From Streptococcus ratti FA-1 = DSM 20564 (lineage in GTDB: Bacteria > Bacillota > Bacilli > Lactobacillales > Streptococcaceae): a stretch of 64,000 bases of DNA. The notes beneath the pieces were generated by a model. The model was not told the DNA's origin. It made no database searches and worked only from the letters and a program-made list of their open reading frames with translations. The DNA is taken from positions 372,001 to 436,000 of the forward strand of contig NZ_AJTZ01000005.1 of the NCBI RefSeq assembly GCF_000286075.1. The letters are read 5' to 3'. The translations under genes were made by a program, and so were the position numbers. Positions 48,351 to 57,148 of the stretch are shown piece by piece (the first letter of the stretch is position 1; each line of letters opens with the position of its first letter).

Positions 48351-48884
48351 AGTGGGTAATCTCAATTAACCTATTAGACTAATTTTGATATTTACTTACG
48401 TCAGTTTTGGTCTTCGCTTGTAAAAGTTGCCCAAATATTTATCCTCCACTTCACACAGCTCAAAAGATTTCCCAAACCTTTTGAGCATGGAAATAAAGTC
48501 AAGGATAACTTGACATCAAAAGTACTTTAAACTTTGATTTATCAAGGACTTAGAGCCATCAAGCAGTGATTATTTGATCTTAAAGAGCCCTTTCTTATGT
48601 ATGGAAAACTTTAAGTTGACTAAAGACAAGAGAAGCTCGAGAAACTTCTTCAAACCACTATGCCTTAGATTTACTTTTACCAACGGTAGTGGTCTGGAAC
48701 ATTTTTATCCCAAATTCTTTTCTTTTATTCGTAGTTAACTTTAGAGGGTTATGTGTTAAAACAAGAAAAAGGATATTTTAATTGCACACTTCTTTTTAAG
48801 GGAGATGAGGATGTCAAAAAACGTTTATTTTAATTAGCTTAAAACATTTTCCGTTATCGAATATGCAAATTTCTCAATTTTTTG
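48351..48884. other. Gene-free stretch between rpmA and the eut locus
   Basis: 534 bases with no open frame of convincing length or codon pattern on either strand and no tRNA or IS ends that I can see. The reverse strand shows short protein-like pieces separated by stops (for example GIKMFQTTTVGKSKSK near 48690-48740), so it may be a decayed gene. This is the left boundary of the eut insertion. Confidence 0.45.
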
Positions 48885-48913
48885 TTGCAATCGCTTTCAT
48901 CTTATGATAGAAT
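48885..48913 (+). promoter_or_regulatory. Promoter of the eut operon
   Basis: TTGCAA (48885-48890) and TAGAAT (48908-48913) with a 17-base spacer, directly ahead of the riboswitch. A TATGAT overlaps at 48903-48908 as an alternative -10. Confidence 0.7.
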
Positions 48914-48924
48914 ATCTTTGTAAA

Positions 48925-49028
48925 TGAATAATTGTGTAACACTTCATGGAAGTTTGGTTAGATCCCAATACGGTCCCGCCACTGTAAACAGCATTAGCTG
49001 GAGTCAGGTCTTTGAAGGTTATTACTAT
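48925..49028 (+). promoter_or_regulatory. Adenosylcobalamin riboswitch
   Basis: The leader contains the B12-box core GCCACTG (48978-48984) within CGGTCCCGCCACTGT, followed by GAGTCAGGTC (49001-49010), the hallmark sequence of the cobalamin aptamer. It starts about ten bases after the predicted promoter. EutBC needs AdoCbl, so a cofactor sensor is expected; in Enterococcus and Listeria the eut riboswitch controls an RNA that titrates EutV. The aptamer is of the short form. Confidence 0.85.
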
Positions 49029-49033
49029 CTTAT

Positions 49034-49064
49034 TTAAGCTTTTTCGTGGAGAAAGAGGCTTAAA
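49034..49064 (+). promoter_or_regulatory. Hairpin following the riboswitch
   Basis: TTTAAGC (49034-49040) pairs with GCTTAAA (49058-49064), extended by a U-rich/A-rich inner stem. It ends inside the first copy of CTTAAATTGTG and lacks a good U tract, so it is more likely a switching helix than a terminator. Confidence 0.5.
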
Positions 49065-49074
49065 TTGTGGTTTC

Positions 49075-49160
49075 TTGTGCAATGGTGCATGACTGTTTTA
49101 GTAATACAAAGTTTGAAGTCTTGATTTTAGAAGTGTTTTCAATAATTGTTCAATGGTGAA
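49075..49160 (+). promoter_or_regulatory. Candidate EutV (ANTAR) binding hairpins in the eutS leader
   Basis: TTGTGC-AATGGT-GCATGA (49075-49092) is a six-pair hairpin with a six-base loop having A1 and G4, the EutV recognition pattern. The same loop recurs in TTC-AATGGT-GAA (49149-49160), where the stem is only three pairs. The 56-base spacing is longer than in the eutG leader, so the second hairpin is less certain. Confidence 0.55.
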
Positions 49161-49187
49161 ATATTTTTGATGACCAATAATTAAGAC

Positions 49188-49243
49188 TCACAATTTATGG
49201 TGCAGTACGTAGTGATCTGCTCTTAAATTGTGATTTTATTTTA
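49188..49243 (+). terminator. Attenuator terminator ahead of eutS
   Basis: A perfect 10-base stem, TCACAATTTA (49188-49197) with TAAATTGTGA (49224-49233), followed by TTTTATTTTA. It ends 34 bases before the eutS start, so it must be overcome for eut expression. Confidence 0.75.
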
Positions 49244-49276
49244 CAAAAATTTTGGTTATAAGAAGGTGAGGTCTCA

Positions 49277-49621
49277 TTGGAACAAAAAACTCGCAAAGTT
49301 TTTGAATCTGTCCCTGGCAAGCAGGTGACTCTGGCTCATATCATTTCTAATCCCGATGATAAACTATTTGTGAAATTAGGATTGGGAAATAAAAAAGCTA
49401 ATGCTATGGGAATTTTAACTATTACTCCAAGCGATGTTGCTGTAATTGCTGTTGATTTTGCTAAAAAAGAAGCAAATGTCAATATAGGTTTTGTTGATCG
49501 TTTCAGTGGATCAGTCTGTGTTATTGGAGATGTTTCTGCTGTAGAGTCCAGCATAGCCAAAGTACTGACGGAACTTCAGAGTTTAATGAGCTTTTCCGTT
49601 TGCAATATTACAAGGTCTTGA
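49277..49621 (+). CDS. eutS: Microcompartment shell protein EutS, first copy
   Basis: A 114-residue circularly permuted BMC-domain protein: FESVPGKQVTLAHIISNPDD, then GILTITPSDVAVIAVDFAKKEANVNIGFVDRFSGS. EutS hexamers are bent and help shape edges of the shell. TTG start at 49277 with GAAGGTGAGG upstream. First gene of the eut operon, directly under riboswitch and terminator control. A second EutS gene lies at 51909. Confidence 0.94.
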   Translation: MEQKTRKVFESVPGKQVTLAHIISNPDDKLFVKLGLGNKKANAMGILTITPSDVAVIAVDFAKKEANVNIGFVDRFSGSVCVIGDVSAVESSIAKVLTELQSLMSFSVCNITRS

Positions 49622-49627
49622 CAGTCT

Positions 49628-50062
49628 ATGGTAAGGATAATGATGCTAGGCCCCATTGGACATGGAAAAACAGCTTTAATCCAAGGGCTGACCAAAGAAA
49701 AACTGGTTTATAACAAAACACAGGATGTAATTTATACTGATAATTTTATTGATACTCCGGGTGAGTTTGTCCAGCATAGACGCTTTAATATCGCATTACA
49801 GGTGACTTCACAAGATGCTTCTCTTCTGTTATTTGTTTTGAATGCAACTGCAAAGGAGCAAGTTTATTCACCAAATTATGCACAAAGTTTCAATAAGCCA
49901 GTTATTGGTGTTTTAACTCATATTGATATGGCATCAGAAGAGGAGCTTAAGCGCTCTCGCAAGCAATTGGAACTTGCAGGAGTAGAAGAAATATTTGAAG
50001 TTTCATCTGTAACAGGTGATGGTTTGGCTGAATTAAGAGAGTATTTGAGCGAGGTGAACTGA
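49628..50062 (+). CDS. eutP: EutP, P-loop protein of ethanolamine utilisation
   Basis: A 144-residue small GTPase-like protein. The P-loop is GPIGHGKT at residues 8-15, the DTPGEFVQHRRF switch follows near 43, and the guanine-specificity position reads GVLTHIDMA rather than NKxD, as often in EutP/PduV. EutP of Salmonella has been reported as an acetate kinase; which activity applies here is unclear. ATG 49628 aligns with the usual MKRIMLxG start. The stop TGA shares an A-TG with the eutT ATG (ends at the A of 50062). Confidence 0.9.
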   Translation: MVRIMMLGPIGHGKTALIQGLTKEKLVYNKTQDVIYTDNFIDTPGEFVQHRRFNIALQVTSQDASLLLFVLNATAKEQVYSPNYAQSFNKPVIGVLTHIDMASEEELKRSRKQLELAGVEEIFEVSSVTGDGLAELREYLSEVN

Positions 50063-50643
50063 TGCAAATCTATACAAGAGTTGGTGATAAGGGGTTTACA
50101 AAAGTTATTGGCGGGGAAAAATTAGCTAAAGACAGTACTAGAGTAACTGCCTATGGGGAGCTGGATGAGCTGAATTCTTTTTTAGGCTTTGCAAAGAGTT
50201 TTTTAAAAGATGAGCGTTTAGTTGATGAGTTGCTGACAGTGCAAAAATTGATTTTTGACTGTGGTAGCGATCTAGCTGATCCCGCTATGAGAATGCAAAG
50301 AATTACACAGCATGACATTGACTGGCTGGAATCTAGGATAGATGAGTATTCAACAGTTCCAGATGAAGTAGAATCCTTTATTTTACCAGGCGGATCGCCT
50401 GCAGGCAGCGCCTTGCATGTCTGCCGTGCCATAACTCGGAGGGCTGAAAGGGCCATCGTTACTTTTCAGTGGACCAATGATATGTTTTCTGAAGATTTAA
50501 AGTTTGTGAATCGTCTGTCTGATTATTTTTATGCTTTAGCAAGAGCCATTAATAAGTGGGATTATCAGATTGATACTCTATATGATCGTGGCGGCAAGGT
50601 ATTTCATAGAGAAATTACTAAGAATGATATTTTTAAAAATTAA
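50062..50643 (+). CDS. eutT: Cob(I)alamin adenosyltransferase, PduO type
   Basis: A 193-residue enzyme that makes adenosylcobalamin from ATP and cob(I)alamin for EutBC. The PduO-family ATP motif TRVGDKGFTKVIGG is at residues 5-18, then DSTRVTAYGELDELNSFLG. The C-terminal HVCRAITRRAERAIV helix carries the Arg residues that bind ATP. It sits in the eutT position but is of PduO fold rather than the Salmonella EutT family. Its stop is followed at once by the eutG leader. Confidence 0.92.
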   Translation: MQIYTRVGDKGFTKVIGGEKLAKDSTRVTAYGELDELNSFLGFAKSFLKDERLVDELLTVQKLIFDCGSDLADPAMRMQRITQHDIDWLESRIDEYSTVPDEVESFILPGGSPAGSALHVCRAITRRAERAIVTFQWTNDMFSEDLKFVNRLSDYFYALARAINKWDYQIDTLYDRGGKVFHREITKNDIFKN

Positions 50644-50650
50644 AGAGGCT

Positions 50651-50730
50651 ATAATGACAATGATGTCTGTTATAAAACGCAACGAAGCGAAACTTTCCTA
50701 TGGAAGATAAAGGATAGTTTCGCTTTTTTT
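50651..50730 (+). promoter_or_regulatory. ANTAR dual-hairpin antiterminator and terminator ahead of eutG
   Basis: P1 is ATAA-t-GAC / GTC-tg-TTAT (50651-50673) with loop AATGAT. After four bases, P2 is CGC-AACGAA-GCG (50678-50689). Both loops have six bases with A1 and G4, the known EutV target. A 10-base terminator stem, AAGCGAAACT (50685-50694) with AGTTTCGCTT (50716-50725), uses the GCG of P2 and is followed by a T run, so P2 and the terminator exclude each other. Bound EutV would allow read-through into eutG. Confidence 0.85.
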
Positions 50731-50756
50731 TACTAGATTTAAAAGGAGGGACAAAA

Positions 50757-51905
50757 ATGCAGAAAATCTACCTCGTTCCAAAAATTATTTTTGGGGATGA
50801 TGCTTTGGATTATTTGGAGGATATGACAAATGAGCAGATTGTTATGATTACTGATCGTTTTATTGCTTCTTTGCCAAGCTTTATAAAGATTAAAGAAGGT
50901 CTGGCTGCCAATAATGCTGTAACTGTTTTTAAAGATGTTGTGCCTGATCCGCTTATTGAAAACATTATTGAGGGAATCAGAGCTTTTGGCGAAACTATTC
51001 CCACAGTTATTATCGCAATTGGAGGTGGGTCAGCGATTGATGCGGCAAAGGGAATTATCTATTTCGCTTGCAAAACGAGTGCACAGATTGACAGAAATTT
51101 GCTGCAATTTATCGCTATTCCAACAACAAGCGGAACAGGGTCTGAAGTGACTGATTTTGCTGTTATTACTGATAAAGACAAAGGTGTGAAATATCCCTTA
51201 GTAGAACAGGATATTTTGCCTGATGTAGCCCTGCTTGATACTGATTTGGTAATGGAGTTGCCGTCAACTGTTACAGCAGATACTGGTATTGATGTTTTGA
51301 CCCATGCTATTGAGGCTTACGTTTCTACTAATGCTTCAACATTTTCAGATGCTTTGGCGGAAAAAGCGATTAAGCTGGTTTTTGAAAATTTACCAGAGGC
51401 CTATGCAGCAGGAAAAGCCAACAAGGTAGCTAGAGAAAAGATGCACCAAGCATCAACAATTGCGGGTTTGGCTTTTACTATGGCTTCATTGGGTATTAAT
51501 CATAGTTTAGCTCACGCTATTGGCGGGAAATTTCACTTGGTTCATGGCAGAATTAACGGTGTTTTGCTGAAAAATGTCATTCTTTACAATGCGGGTCTTT
51601 TAGATAATCAGCGGCTTCCTGCAACAGACAGAGCTCTTAAGAAATATGGTGAGATTGCTCAGATGATTGGGGTGAATATTAAAAACCCTAAATTTGCTGT
51701 TCAACAGCTAATACAAAATATTCAGCGCTTGCTAACTCAGCTAGACATGCCACAAACGTTTAGTGAATTGAAGATTGATGAATCGCAGTATATAAACGAA
51801 AGGTCAGCCATTGTCCAAGCGGCTCTGAATGATCGCTGTACACCGACAAATCCTAGAAAGCCTAATATTTCTGAATTAGAATCATTATTAAAAAGGACAT
51901 ATTAG
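50757..51905 (+). CDS. eutG: Iron-dependent alcohol dehydrogenase EutG
   Basis: A 382-residue group III alcohol dehydrogenase that reduces acetaldehyde to ethanol and recycles NAD+ in the microcompartment. The cofactor motif is GGGSAIDAAKGI near residue 92, with TTSGTGSEVTDFAVI near 125 and the iron ligands in NHSLAHAIGGKFHLVHG near 248-264. AAAGGAGGG precedes the ATG. It is the gene just behind the ANTAR site, so it and what follows depend on EutV. Confidence 0.93.
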   Translation: MQKIYLVPKIIFGDDALDYLEDMTNEQIVMITDRFIASLPSFIKIKEGLAANNAVTVFKDVVPDPLIENIIEGIRAFGETIPTVIIAIGGGSAIDAAKGIIYFACKTSAQIDRNLLQFIAIPTTSGTGSEVTDFAVITDKDKGVKYPLVEQDILPDVALLDTDLVMELPSTVTADTGIDVLTHAIEAYVSTNASTFSDALAEKAIKLVFENLPEAYAAGKANKVAREKMHQASTIAGLAFTMASLGINHSLAHAIGGKFHLVHGRINGVLLKNVILYNAGLLDNQRLPATDRALKKYGEIAQMIGVNIKNPKFAVQQLIQNIQRLLTQLDMPQTFSELKIDESQYINERSAIVQAALNDRCTPTNPRKPNISELESLLKRTY

Positions 51906-51908
51906 ATA

Positions 51909-52253
51909 ATGGCAGAAAAGGAAAGAATTATTCAGGAGTATGTTCCAGGGAAACAGATGACCATTGCACATTTAATTGCTCATCCTGATTTAGAAGTTTA
52001 TGAAAAATTGGGTATTGTAGATTTTAACGACTGTGCTATCGGGTTGGCAACTGTGACTCCGTGTGAAGCGGCTATTATTGCTGTTGATATTGCAACAAAA
52101 AGTGCTGAGGTTGAAATAGGTTTTCTGGATCGTTTTTCAGGCTCCTTGGCTATTGTGGGTAGTTATAGCTCTGTCAAGTTTGGCTTAGAAGCGATGCGTT
52201 CAGTATTAAAAAATGATATGGGATTTGATACAGTGGAGTTAAGTATCTCATAA
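51909..52253 (+). CDS. eutS: Microcompartment shell protein EutS, second copy
   Basis: A second 114-residue EutS, clearly related to the one at 49277 (EYVPGKQMTIAHLIAHPD; VTPCEAAIIAVDIATKSAEVEIGFLDRFSGS) but well diverged, so it is an old paralogue and not a recent duplication. It lies three bases after eutG and before eutV. Together the two could form mixed shell hexamers or serve different shell sites. Confidence 0.92.
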   Translation: MAEKERIIQEYVPGKQMTIAHLIAHPDLEVYEKLGIVDFNDCAIGLATVTPCEAAIIAVDIATKSAEVEIGFLDRFSGSLAIVGSYSSVKFGLEAMRSVLKNDMGFDTVELSIS

Positions 52254-52279
52254 AAGACTAGGATGAGAGATTATACGAT

Positions 52280-52846
52280 ATGAAATATAAAGTAGTAATA
52301 GCAGATGACGAAACAATCATGCGCTTGGATATCAGTGAAATGTTAAATAATGCTGGCTATGATGTTGTTGCTCAAGCCAAAGATGGGATCGAAGCTGTTA
52401 AGCTGTGTGAAGACTATAGACCGGATTTAGTGGTTATGGATGTAAAAATGCCTTTGTTAGATGGTCTATCAGCAGCTAAGCAAATAATTGGCAGCAAGTA
52501 TAGCTTGTCAGTGTTATTGCTCACTGCCTACAGTGAGCAAGAATTAGTACAAACAGCCAGTGAAATTGGTGCTCAAGGCTATGTTGTTAAGCCGATTGAT
52601 GAGAGGTCTTTGATTCCAGCTGTTGAGCTTGCTATAGCAAATGGACGGAAACAGCAAGAATTAGGCCAGCAATTGGAAAAATTAAAAGGCAAATTTGAAG
52701 ATCGCAAATATATTGACCGTGCCAAGGGGGTGTTGATGTCAAAACAGCAATTAACAGAAGATGAAGCCTATAAAACATTGCGGACAATAGCTATGGAAAA
52801 ACGCTTAACTATGAGTGAACTCTCTAGGATATTAATTGGTGAATAA
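52280..52846 (+). CDS. eutV: Response regulator EutV, ANTAR antiterminator
   Basis: A 188-residue regulator. The receiver domain (1-120) has the acidic pair Asp9-Asp10, the phospho-acceptor Asp54 in VVMDVKMPLLDG, the Thr in LLLTAYS and the Lys in YVVKPIDER. A short coiled coil (QQELGQQLEKLKGKFEDRK) leads to the ANTAR RNA-binding domain (about 130-186, DRAKGVLMSKQQLTEDEAY). Phosphorylated EutV dimers bind paired hairpins with A1/G4 loops and stop terminators from forming; the site before eutG is its evident target. Only one base separates its stop from the eutW ATG. Confidence 0.95.
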   Translation: MKYKVVIADDETIMRLDISEMLNNAGYDVVAQAKDGIEAVKLCEDYRPDLVVMDVKMPLLDGLSAAKQIIGSKYSLSVLLLTAYSEQELVQTASEIGAQGYVVKPIDERSLIPAVELAIANGRKQQELGQQLEKLKGKFEDRKYIDRAKGVLMSKQQLTEDEAYKTLRTIAMEKRLTMSELSRILIGE

Positions 52847-52847
52847 G

Positions 52848-54284
52848 ATGACTTATACTTATTTTGAAGAAATAAGACCTATCTGTTCCAATCAGACGGA
52901 TTTAAGCAAAGAGGATATTCGCTATTTAGAATTGGTCAGGGATTCTATTTTACAAGACTGCAGCAACGAAGATAAGGATGTTTTTATTGATGTTCGTGAC
53001 CGGGTTACAGGCGAGGGCTTGGTTGTGTTTCATCGTATTCCTTCTAAGTGTCCTTCTAATTATAAACAGACAGTTGTCGGCGAACTTGCTTTTCGCAAAG
53101 ATGAGCCTGGTGTCCTGCGGACTTTAGATACAGGACGGCATTCACTTGGTTTATATGCTCAGACTCAAGAGGGTAAATTTATTGAGCAGGATGTCTCACC
53201 AATCCGTTCAAATGGAAGGATTATTGGTGTTATCATAACAGAAAAAGATATCAGTGCACAAATATTAGACACCTTTGAATTAGGCAATTCTATTGATCAT
53301 ATTAACATGTTTAGTGGTGTAGTGTCTGAGGTCAATGCTATTGATAACACTATCTCTGATTACCTGCGAGAAGTTGTTTTAATATTTGATAAACAAGGGA
53401 TATTGATTCACTGTAATCAAGCGGCAAAAGAAAAGTACAAGGAGTTTGGCTATATTAATCGTCTAGAAAATCTGCACTACAATAATTTAACCTTGGATTT
53501 TGATCCTTTCGAGAGTGTTCAAAAAGAATTTTCTCAAACTGGTAAAAACTACTTGGAAAAGGTTGTGCATCTTGATTATAAGACCTATATTCAAAAAACG
53601 ATTCGTTTAGCGGAAAATAATTTGTATGTCATGTTGTTGACCGAAATTGACGGACAATTTTCGGATAAAGTATCCAAGGTTGAAAATCAAGAGATTCATC
53701 ACCGTGTAAAAAACAGCTTGCAGTCCATTGTTTCAATTTTACGGTTGCAGTCACGAAGGGTTAAGAGTGAAGAAGCTAAAAAGGTTTTGAACGAATCCAT
53801 TAATAGGGTTATGGCCATTTCTGCCATACACGAGTTGCTTTCAAAACAAAAGGGTAACTTGGTTCAGCTGTCCCTAGTTTTAAACAGGGTTATCAGTCAT
53901 CTAAAGCGAGCTTATATTGATGATAATAATATTGTTTTAGAAACCTCTTTAGACCAGTCGCTTGTTTTAAACAGTGACACTACAGTTACCATTGCACTGA
54001 TTACAAATGAAATTATGCAAAATTCATTTGAACACGCCTTTGATGAAACGATTGAAAAACCTAAAATCACTGTCAGTTTGACTAAGTCTAATTCTAATAT
54101 AGAATTAACAATATCAGATAATGGTGTCGGTTTTGATCATGATGCTATTGATGATGATAAATTAGGCATTCAATTGATAAAGGCCTTTACAGTGGATAAA
54201 TTAAAGGGAGACTGTTCCTTTGATTTTCCGGATACAGGAGGAACAGTGGTAAAGATAGCCTTTAATCAAACTATTTTCAATTGA
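52848..54284 (+). CDS. eutW: Sensor histidine kinase EutW
   Basis: A 478-residue cytosolic kinase that senses ethanolamine and phosphorylates EutV. It has no membrane helix. An N-terminal sensory region (about 1-150, conserved in this family) and a PAS-like region (about 165-275, DYLREVVLIFDKQGILIHCNQAA) lead to a HisKA_2 domain with the phospho-His in EIHHRVKNSLQSIVS near residue 283, then a HATPase domain with ITNEIMQNSFEHAF and LTISDNGVGFD. ATG 52848 is chosen over a start at 52836 inside eutV. Confidence 0.94.
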   Translation: MTYTYFEEIRPICSNQTDLSKEDIRYLELVRDSILQDCSNEDKDVFIDVRDRVTGEGLVVFHRIPSKCPSNYKQTVVGELAFRKDEPGVLRTLDTGRHSLGLYAQTQEGKFIEQDVSPIRSNGRIIGVIITEKDISAQILDTFELGNSIDHINMFSGVVSEVNAIDNTISDYLREVVLIFDKQGILIHCNQAAKEKYKEFGYINRLENLHYNNLTLDFDPFESVQKEFSQTGKNYLEKVVHLDYKTYIQKTIRLAENNLYVMLLTEIDGQFSDKVSKVENQEIHHRVKNSLQSIVSILRLQSRRVKSEEAKKVLNESINRVMAISAIHELLSKQKGNLVQLSLVLNRVISHLKRAYIDDNNIVLETSLDQSLVLNSDTTVTIALITNEIMQNSFEHAFDETIEKPKITVSLTKSNSNIELTISDNGVGFDHDAIDDDKLGIQLIKAFTVDKLKGDCSFDFPDTGGTVVKIAFNQTIFN

Positions 54285-54298
54285 AAGGGAGGCTTAGA

Positions 54299-55723
54299 TT
54301 GGCAGAAACTTTATTAAGTATTGGAGTTGATATAGGGACTTCAACAACGCAATTGACTCTATCACTAATTACTTTTGAAAATATGGCATCTAGTTTTACA
54401 GTTCCTCGAGTTGTTATTACAGACAAAAAAGTAATTTATAAAAGTGCTATTATCATAACTCCGATTGATGATCAAAATCATATTGACAGTCAAAAAATTC
54501 AAGAATTTATAGTTGGAGAGTATGAAAAGGCGGATATTCGCAAAACAGATGTGCAGACAGGAGCTGTCATTATTACAGGGGAATCAGCCAGAAAAGATAA
54601 TGCTAAAAGTGTAGCTGAGGCCCTTAGCGGTTTTGTTGGTGATTTTGTTGTAGCAACTGCGGGCCCTGATTTGGAGAGTATTATAGCCGGAAAAGGAAGC
54701 GGTGCTTGCAGGTATAGTGCAGAACATCATAACTTAGTTGTTAATTTGGATATTGGGGGTGGAACCACGAATATAGCCGTTTTCCAAGACGGCGATGTGC
54801 TTGATACAGGATGTTTTGATATTGGTGGTCGCCAAATCAAAATCAATGAGCAGGGAAAAATTTCTTATCTCGCTCCTAAAGTCAAAAAAATTGTGGATAG
54901 TGAACATTTGTCACTGCGTGAAGGGGGCTCTCCAAAGTTAGATGAAATCTATACTGTTATTGATATTTTTATTCAGGTATTAGGTAATGCTATAGGTCAA
55001 GGAAGAAAAAGTCCTTATTATGACCTTTTAATAACTAATAAAGGCCTGAATCTAGAAAACTATGAGAAAATTGAGCATCTTTCGTTTTCAGGAGGAGTAG
55101 CAGAGTGCATCAAGGAGAAGCATTTTAAAACTTACCAATATGGAGATATTGGAGTGCTTTTTGGAAAAAGATTGAAGGAGTCTTGGCTGTTTGAAAATAA
55201 CGATGTGATAAGCACAGCTGAAACCATTCGTGCAACTGTTGTCGGTGCAGGCTCTCATACAATGGATATCTCAGGAAGCACCATAGCTTATGATAGGCAG
55301 GCGATTCCTTTAAAAAGTCTTCCAGTAGTTAGGTTTTCAGCAGCAGAAATGGCTCAGCAGGAAAAGCTACCAGAGATGATTAAAAACAAAATCATGTGGC
55401 ATAATTCTGATGGCGTTCAAAACTGTGCTTTAAGTTTTGTAGGCTACCAGAGTCCAACCTATCAAAATATTACGGATCTTGGTGATGCTATTTATGAAGG
55501 CAGTAGAATCCTTAGAAAGAAAGGTTTTCCAATTGTTGTTGTTATTGAAAATGACATGGGCAAATCATTAGGGCATTATTTAAAGGCGAAATTAAAAGGC
55601 AGCAATAATCTGGTTTGTATTGATCGAGTTATTGCGGGAAACGGTGATTATATTGATATTGGAGAGCCGATTGCTAAAGGCGAAGTTTTGCCAGTAGTTG
55701 TGAAAACATTAGTTTTTAATTAG
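54299..55723 (+). CDS. eutA: EutA, reactivating factor for ethanolamine ammonia-lyase
   Basis: A 474-residue actin-like ATPase that swaps damaged cobalamin out of EutBC. The ATP-binding motifs are LLSIGVDIGTSTTQLTLS at the N-terminus and VVNLDIGGGTTNIAVFQDG near residue 145, with LSFSGGVAEC near 262. TTG 54299 with GGGAGG six bases upstream fits better than the TTG at 54281, which lies inside eutW and has no binding site. Confidence 0.92.
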   Translation: MAETLLSIGVDIGTSTTQLTLSLITFENMASSFTVPRVVITDKKVIYKSAIIITPIDDQNHIDSQKIQEFIVGEYEKADIRKTDVQTGAVIITGESARKDNAKSVAEALSGFVGDFVVATAGPDLESIIAGKGSGACRYSAEHHNLVVNLDIGGGTTNIAVFQDGDVLDTGCFDIGGRQIKINEQGKISYLAPKVKKIVDSEHLSLREGGSPKLDEIYTVIDIFIQVLGNAIGQGRKSPYYDLLITNKGLNLENYEKIEHLSFSGGVAECIKEKHFKTYQYGDIGVLFGKRLKESWLFENNDVISTAETIRATVVGAGSHTMDISGSTIAYDRQAIPLKSLPVVRFSAAEMAQQEKLPEMIKNKIMWHNSDGVQNCALSFVGYQSPTYQNITDLGDAIYEGSRILRKKGFPIVVVIENDMGKSLGHYLKAKLKGSNNLVCIDRVIAGNGDYIDIGEPIAKGEVLPVVVKTLVFN

Positions 55724-55760
55724 CAACACCTTCAAATGATATGATGCAAAGGAGGCAATT

Positions 55761-57128
55761 ATGATTTTAAAAACAAGGTTTGCAGGTGATACTTTTGAAT
55801 TTCATTCAGTAAAGGAAGTGATGAACAAAGCCAATGAAGAACGTTCGGGAGATAAGTTGGCTGGTGTAGCAGCAAGCAGTGCTCAAGAAAGGGTAGCGGC
55901 AAAATATGTTCTGAGTCATCTGAGCTTAAATGATATTTTTAACAATCCAGCAGTTCCTTATGAGGAAGATGAAATTACACGTGTTATCATTGACCAGACC
56001 AATCTAACCATTTTTGAAAAGATTAAAAACTGGACGGTTGCTGATTTACGTGAGTGGCTGTTGGCTGATACAACGACTGGCTATGATATTCATATGATTC
56101 GCAAAGGTCTAACTTCAGAGATGATTGCTGCAGTTTGTAAGATTATGTCAAACCTAGATTTGATTTTAGCAGCTAGCAAAATTGTTATTGAGAAGACTTG
56201 CAAAACAACTGTCGGCCGTCCAGGAACTTTTAGCTCACGCTTGCAGCCGAATCATACAACAGATGATATTGATGGTATTATGGCTTCAACCTTTGAAGGG
56301 ATCTCAATGGGTGCTGGCGATGCACTTATCGGCTTGAATCCTGTAGATGATTCTTTAGAGTCAGTTAAGCGTATCTTAACTCGTTTTAATGATTTTATTG
56401 AAGAATGGGAAGTACCGACTCAGCATTGTGTACTCTCTCATGTTACCACCCAGATGAAAGCTATGGAAGAAGGAACACCGGTTGGATTGGTCTTTCAAAG
56501 TATTGCTGGGTCTGAAAAAGGAAATGAGGCTTTTGGTATTTCTGCAGCTATGCTAGACGAAGCTTATGCAATTGCTAAGAGAAATTCAACAGCACCTGGT
56601 CCTAATTTGATGTATTTTGAAACGGGACAAGGATCTGAGTTGTCATCGGATGCTAATCACGGAACCGATCAGGTTACAATGGAAGCGCGCTGTTATGGCT
56701 TCGCCAAACGCTATGATCCCTTCTTGGTAAATACAGTTGTAGGCTTTATTGGACCGGAATATTTATATGATGCCAAACAGGTCATCCGTGCTGGTTTGGA
56801 AGACCACTTTATGGGTAAACTGACAGGAATTTCGATGGGGTGTGACATTTGTTATACCAACCATATGAAAGCTGACCAAAATGATGCTGAAAATCTTACA
56901 GTTTTATTGGCAACAGCAGGGGTCAATTATATCATGGGAATTCCAAATGGTGATGATATTATGTTAAATTATCAAACAACTGGTTACCATGAAGCAGCAG
57001 CTATTCGTCAATTGTTAAACAAGCGTCCTATTAAAGAATTTGAGGAGTGGTTAGAAAAACATGGATTTATGGAAGATGGAAAATTAACGGAAAAGGCTGG
57101 CGATGGTTCTTACTTTTTGAGTAAATAG
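55761..57128 (+). CDS. eutB: Ethanolamine ammonia-lyase large subunit EutB
   Basis: The 455-residue catalytic TIM-barrel subunit of the AdoCbl enzyme that splits ethanolamine into acetaldehyde and ammonia. Characteristic segments include [22 protein letters not shown], the [17 protein letters not shown] motif (substrate pocket), [13 protein letters not shown], and [34 protein letters not shown] precedes the ATG. Full family length. Confidence 0.97.
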   Translation: MILKTRFAGDTFEFHSVKEVMNKANEERSGDKLAGVAASSAQERVAAKYVLSHLSLNDIFNNPAVPYEEDEITRVIIDQTNLTIFEKIKNWTVADLREWLLADTTTGYDIHMIRKGLTSEMIAAVCKIMSNLDLILAASKIVIEKTCKTTVGRPGTFSSRLQPNHTTDDIDGIMASTFEGISMGAGDALIGLNPVDDSLESVKRILTRFNDFIEEWEVPTQHCVLSHVTTQMKAMEEGTPVGLVFQSIAGSEKGNEAFGISAAMLDEAYAIAKRNSTAPGPNLMYFETGQGSELSSDANHGTDQVTMEARCYGFAKRYDPFLVNTVVGFIGPEYLYDAKQVIRAGLEDHFMGKLTGISMGCDICYTNHMKADQNDAENLTVLLATAGVNYIMGIPNGDDIMLNYQTTGYHEAAAIRQLLNKRPIKEFEEWLEKHGFMEDGKLTEKAGDGSYFLSK

Positions 57129-57148
57129 GAATACAGGAGGTAAAAATT

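Noticed and set aside
49034..49073. The hairpin after the riboswitch taken as a simple intrinsic terminator
   Set aside because: It is followed by ATTGTGGTTTCTT rather than a U run, so it is better seen as a switching helix; termination there remains possible but unsupported.
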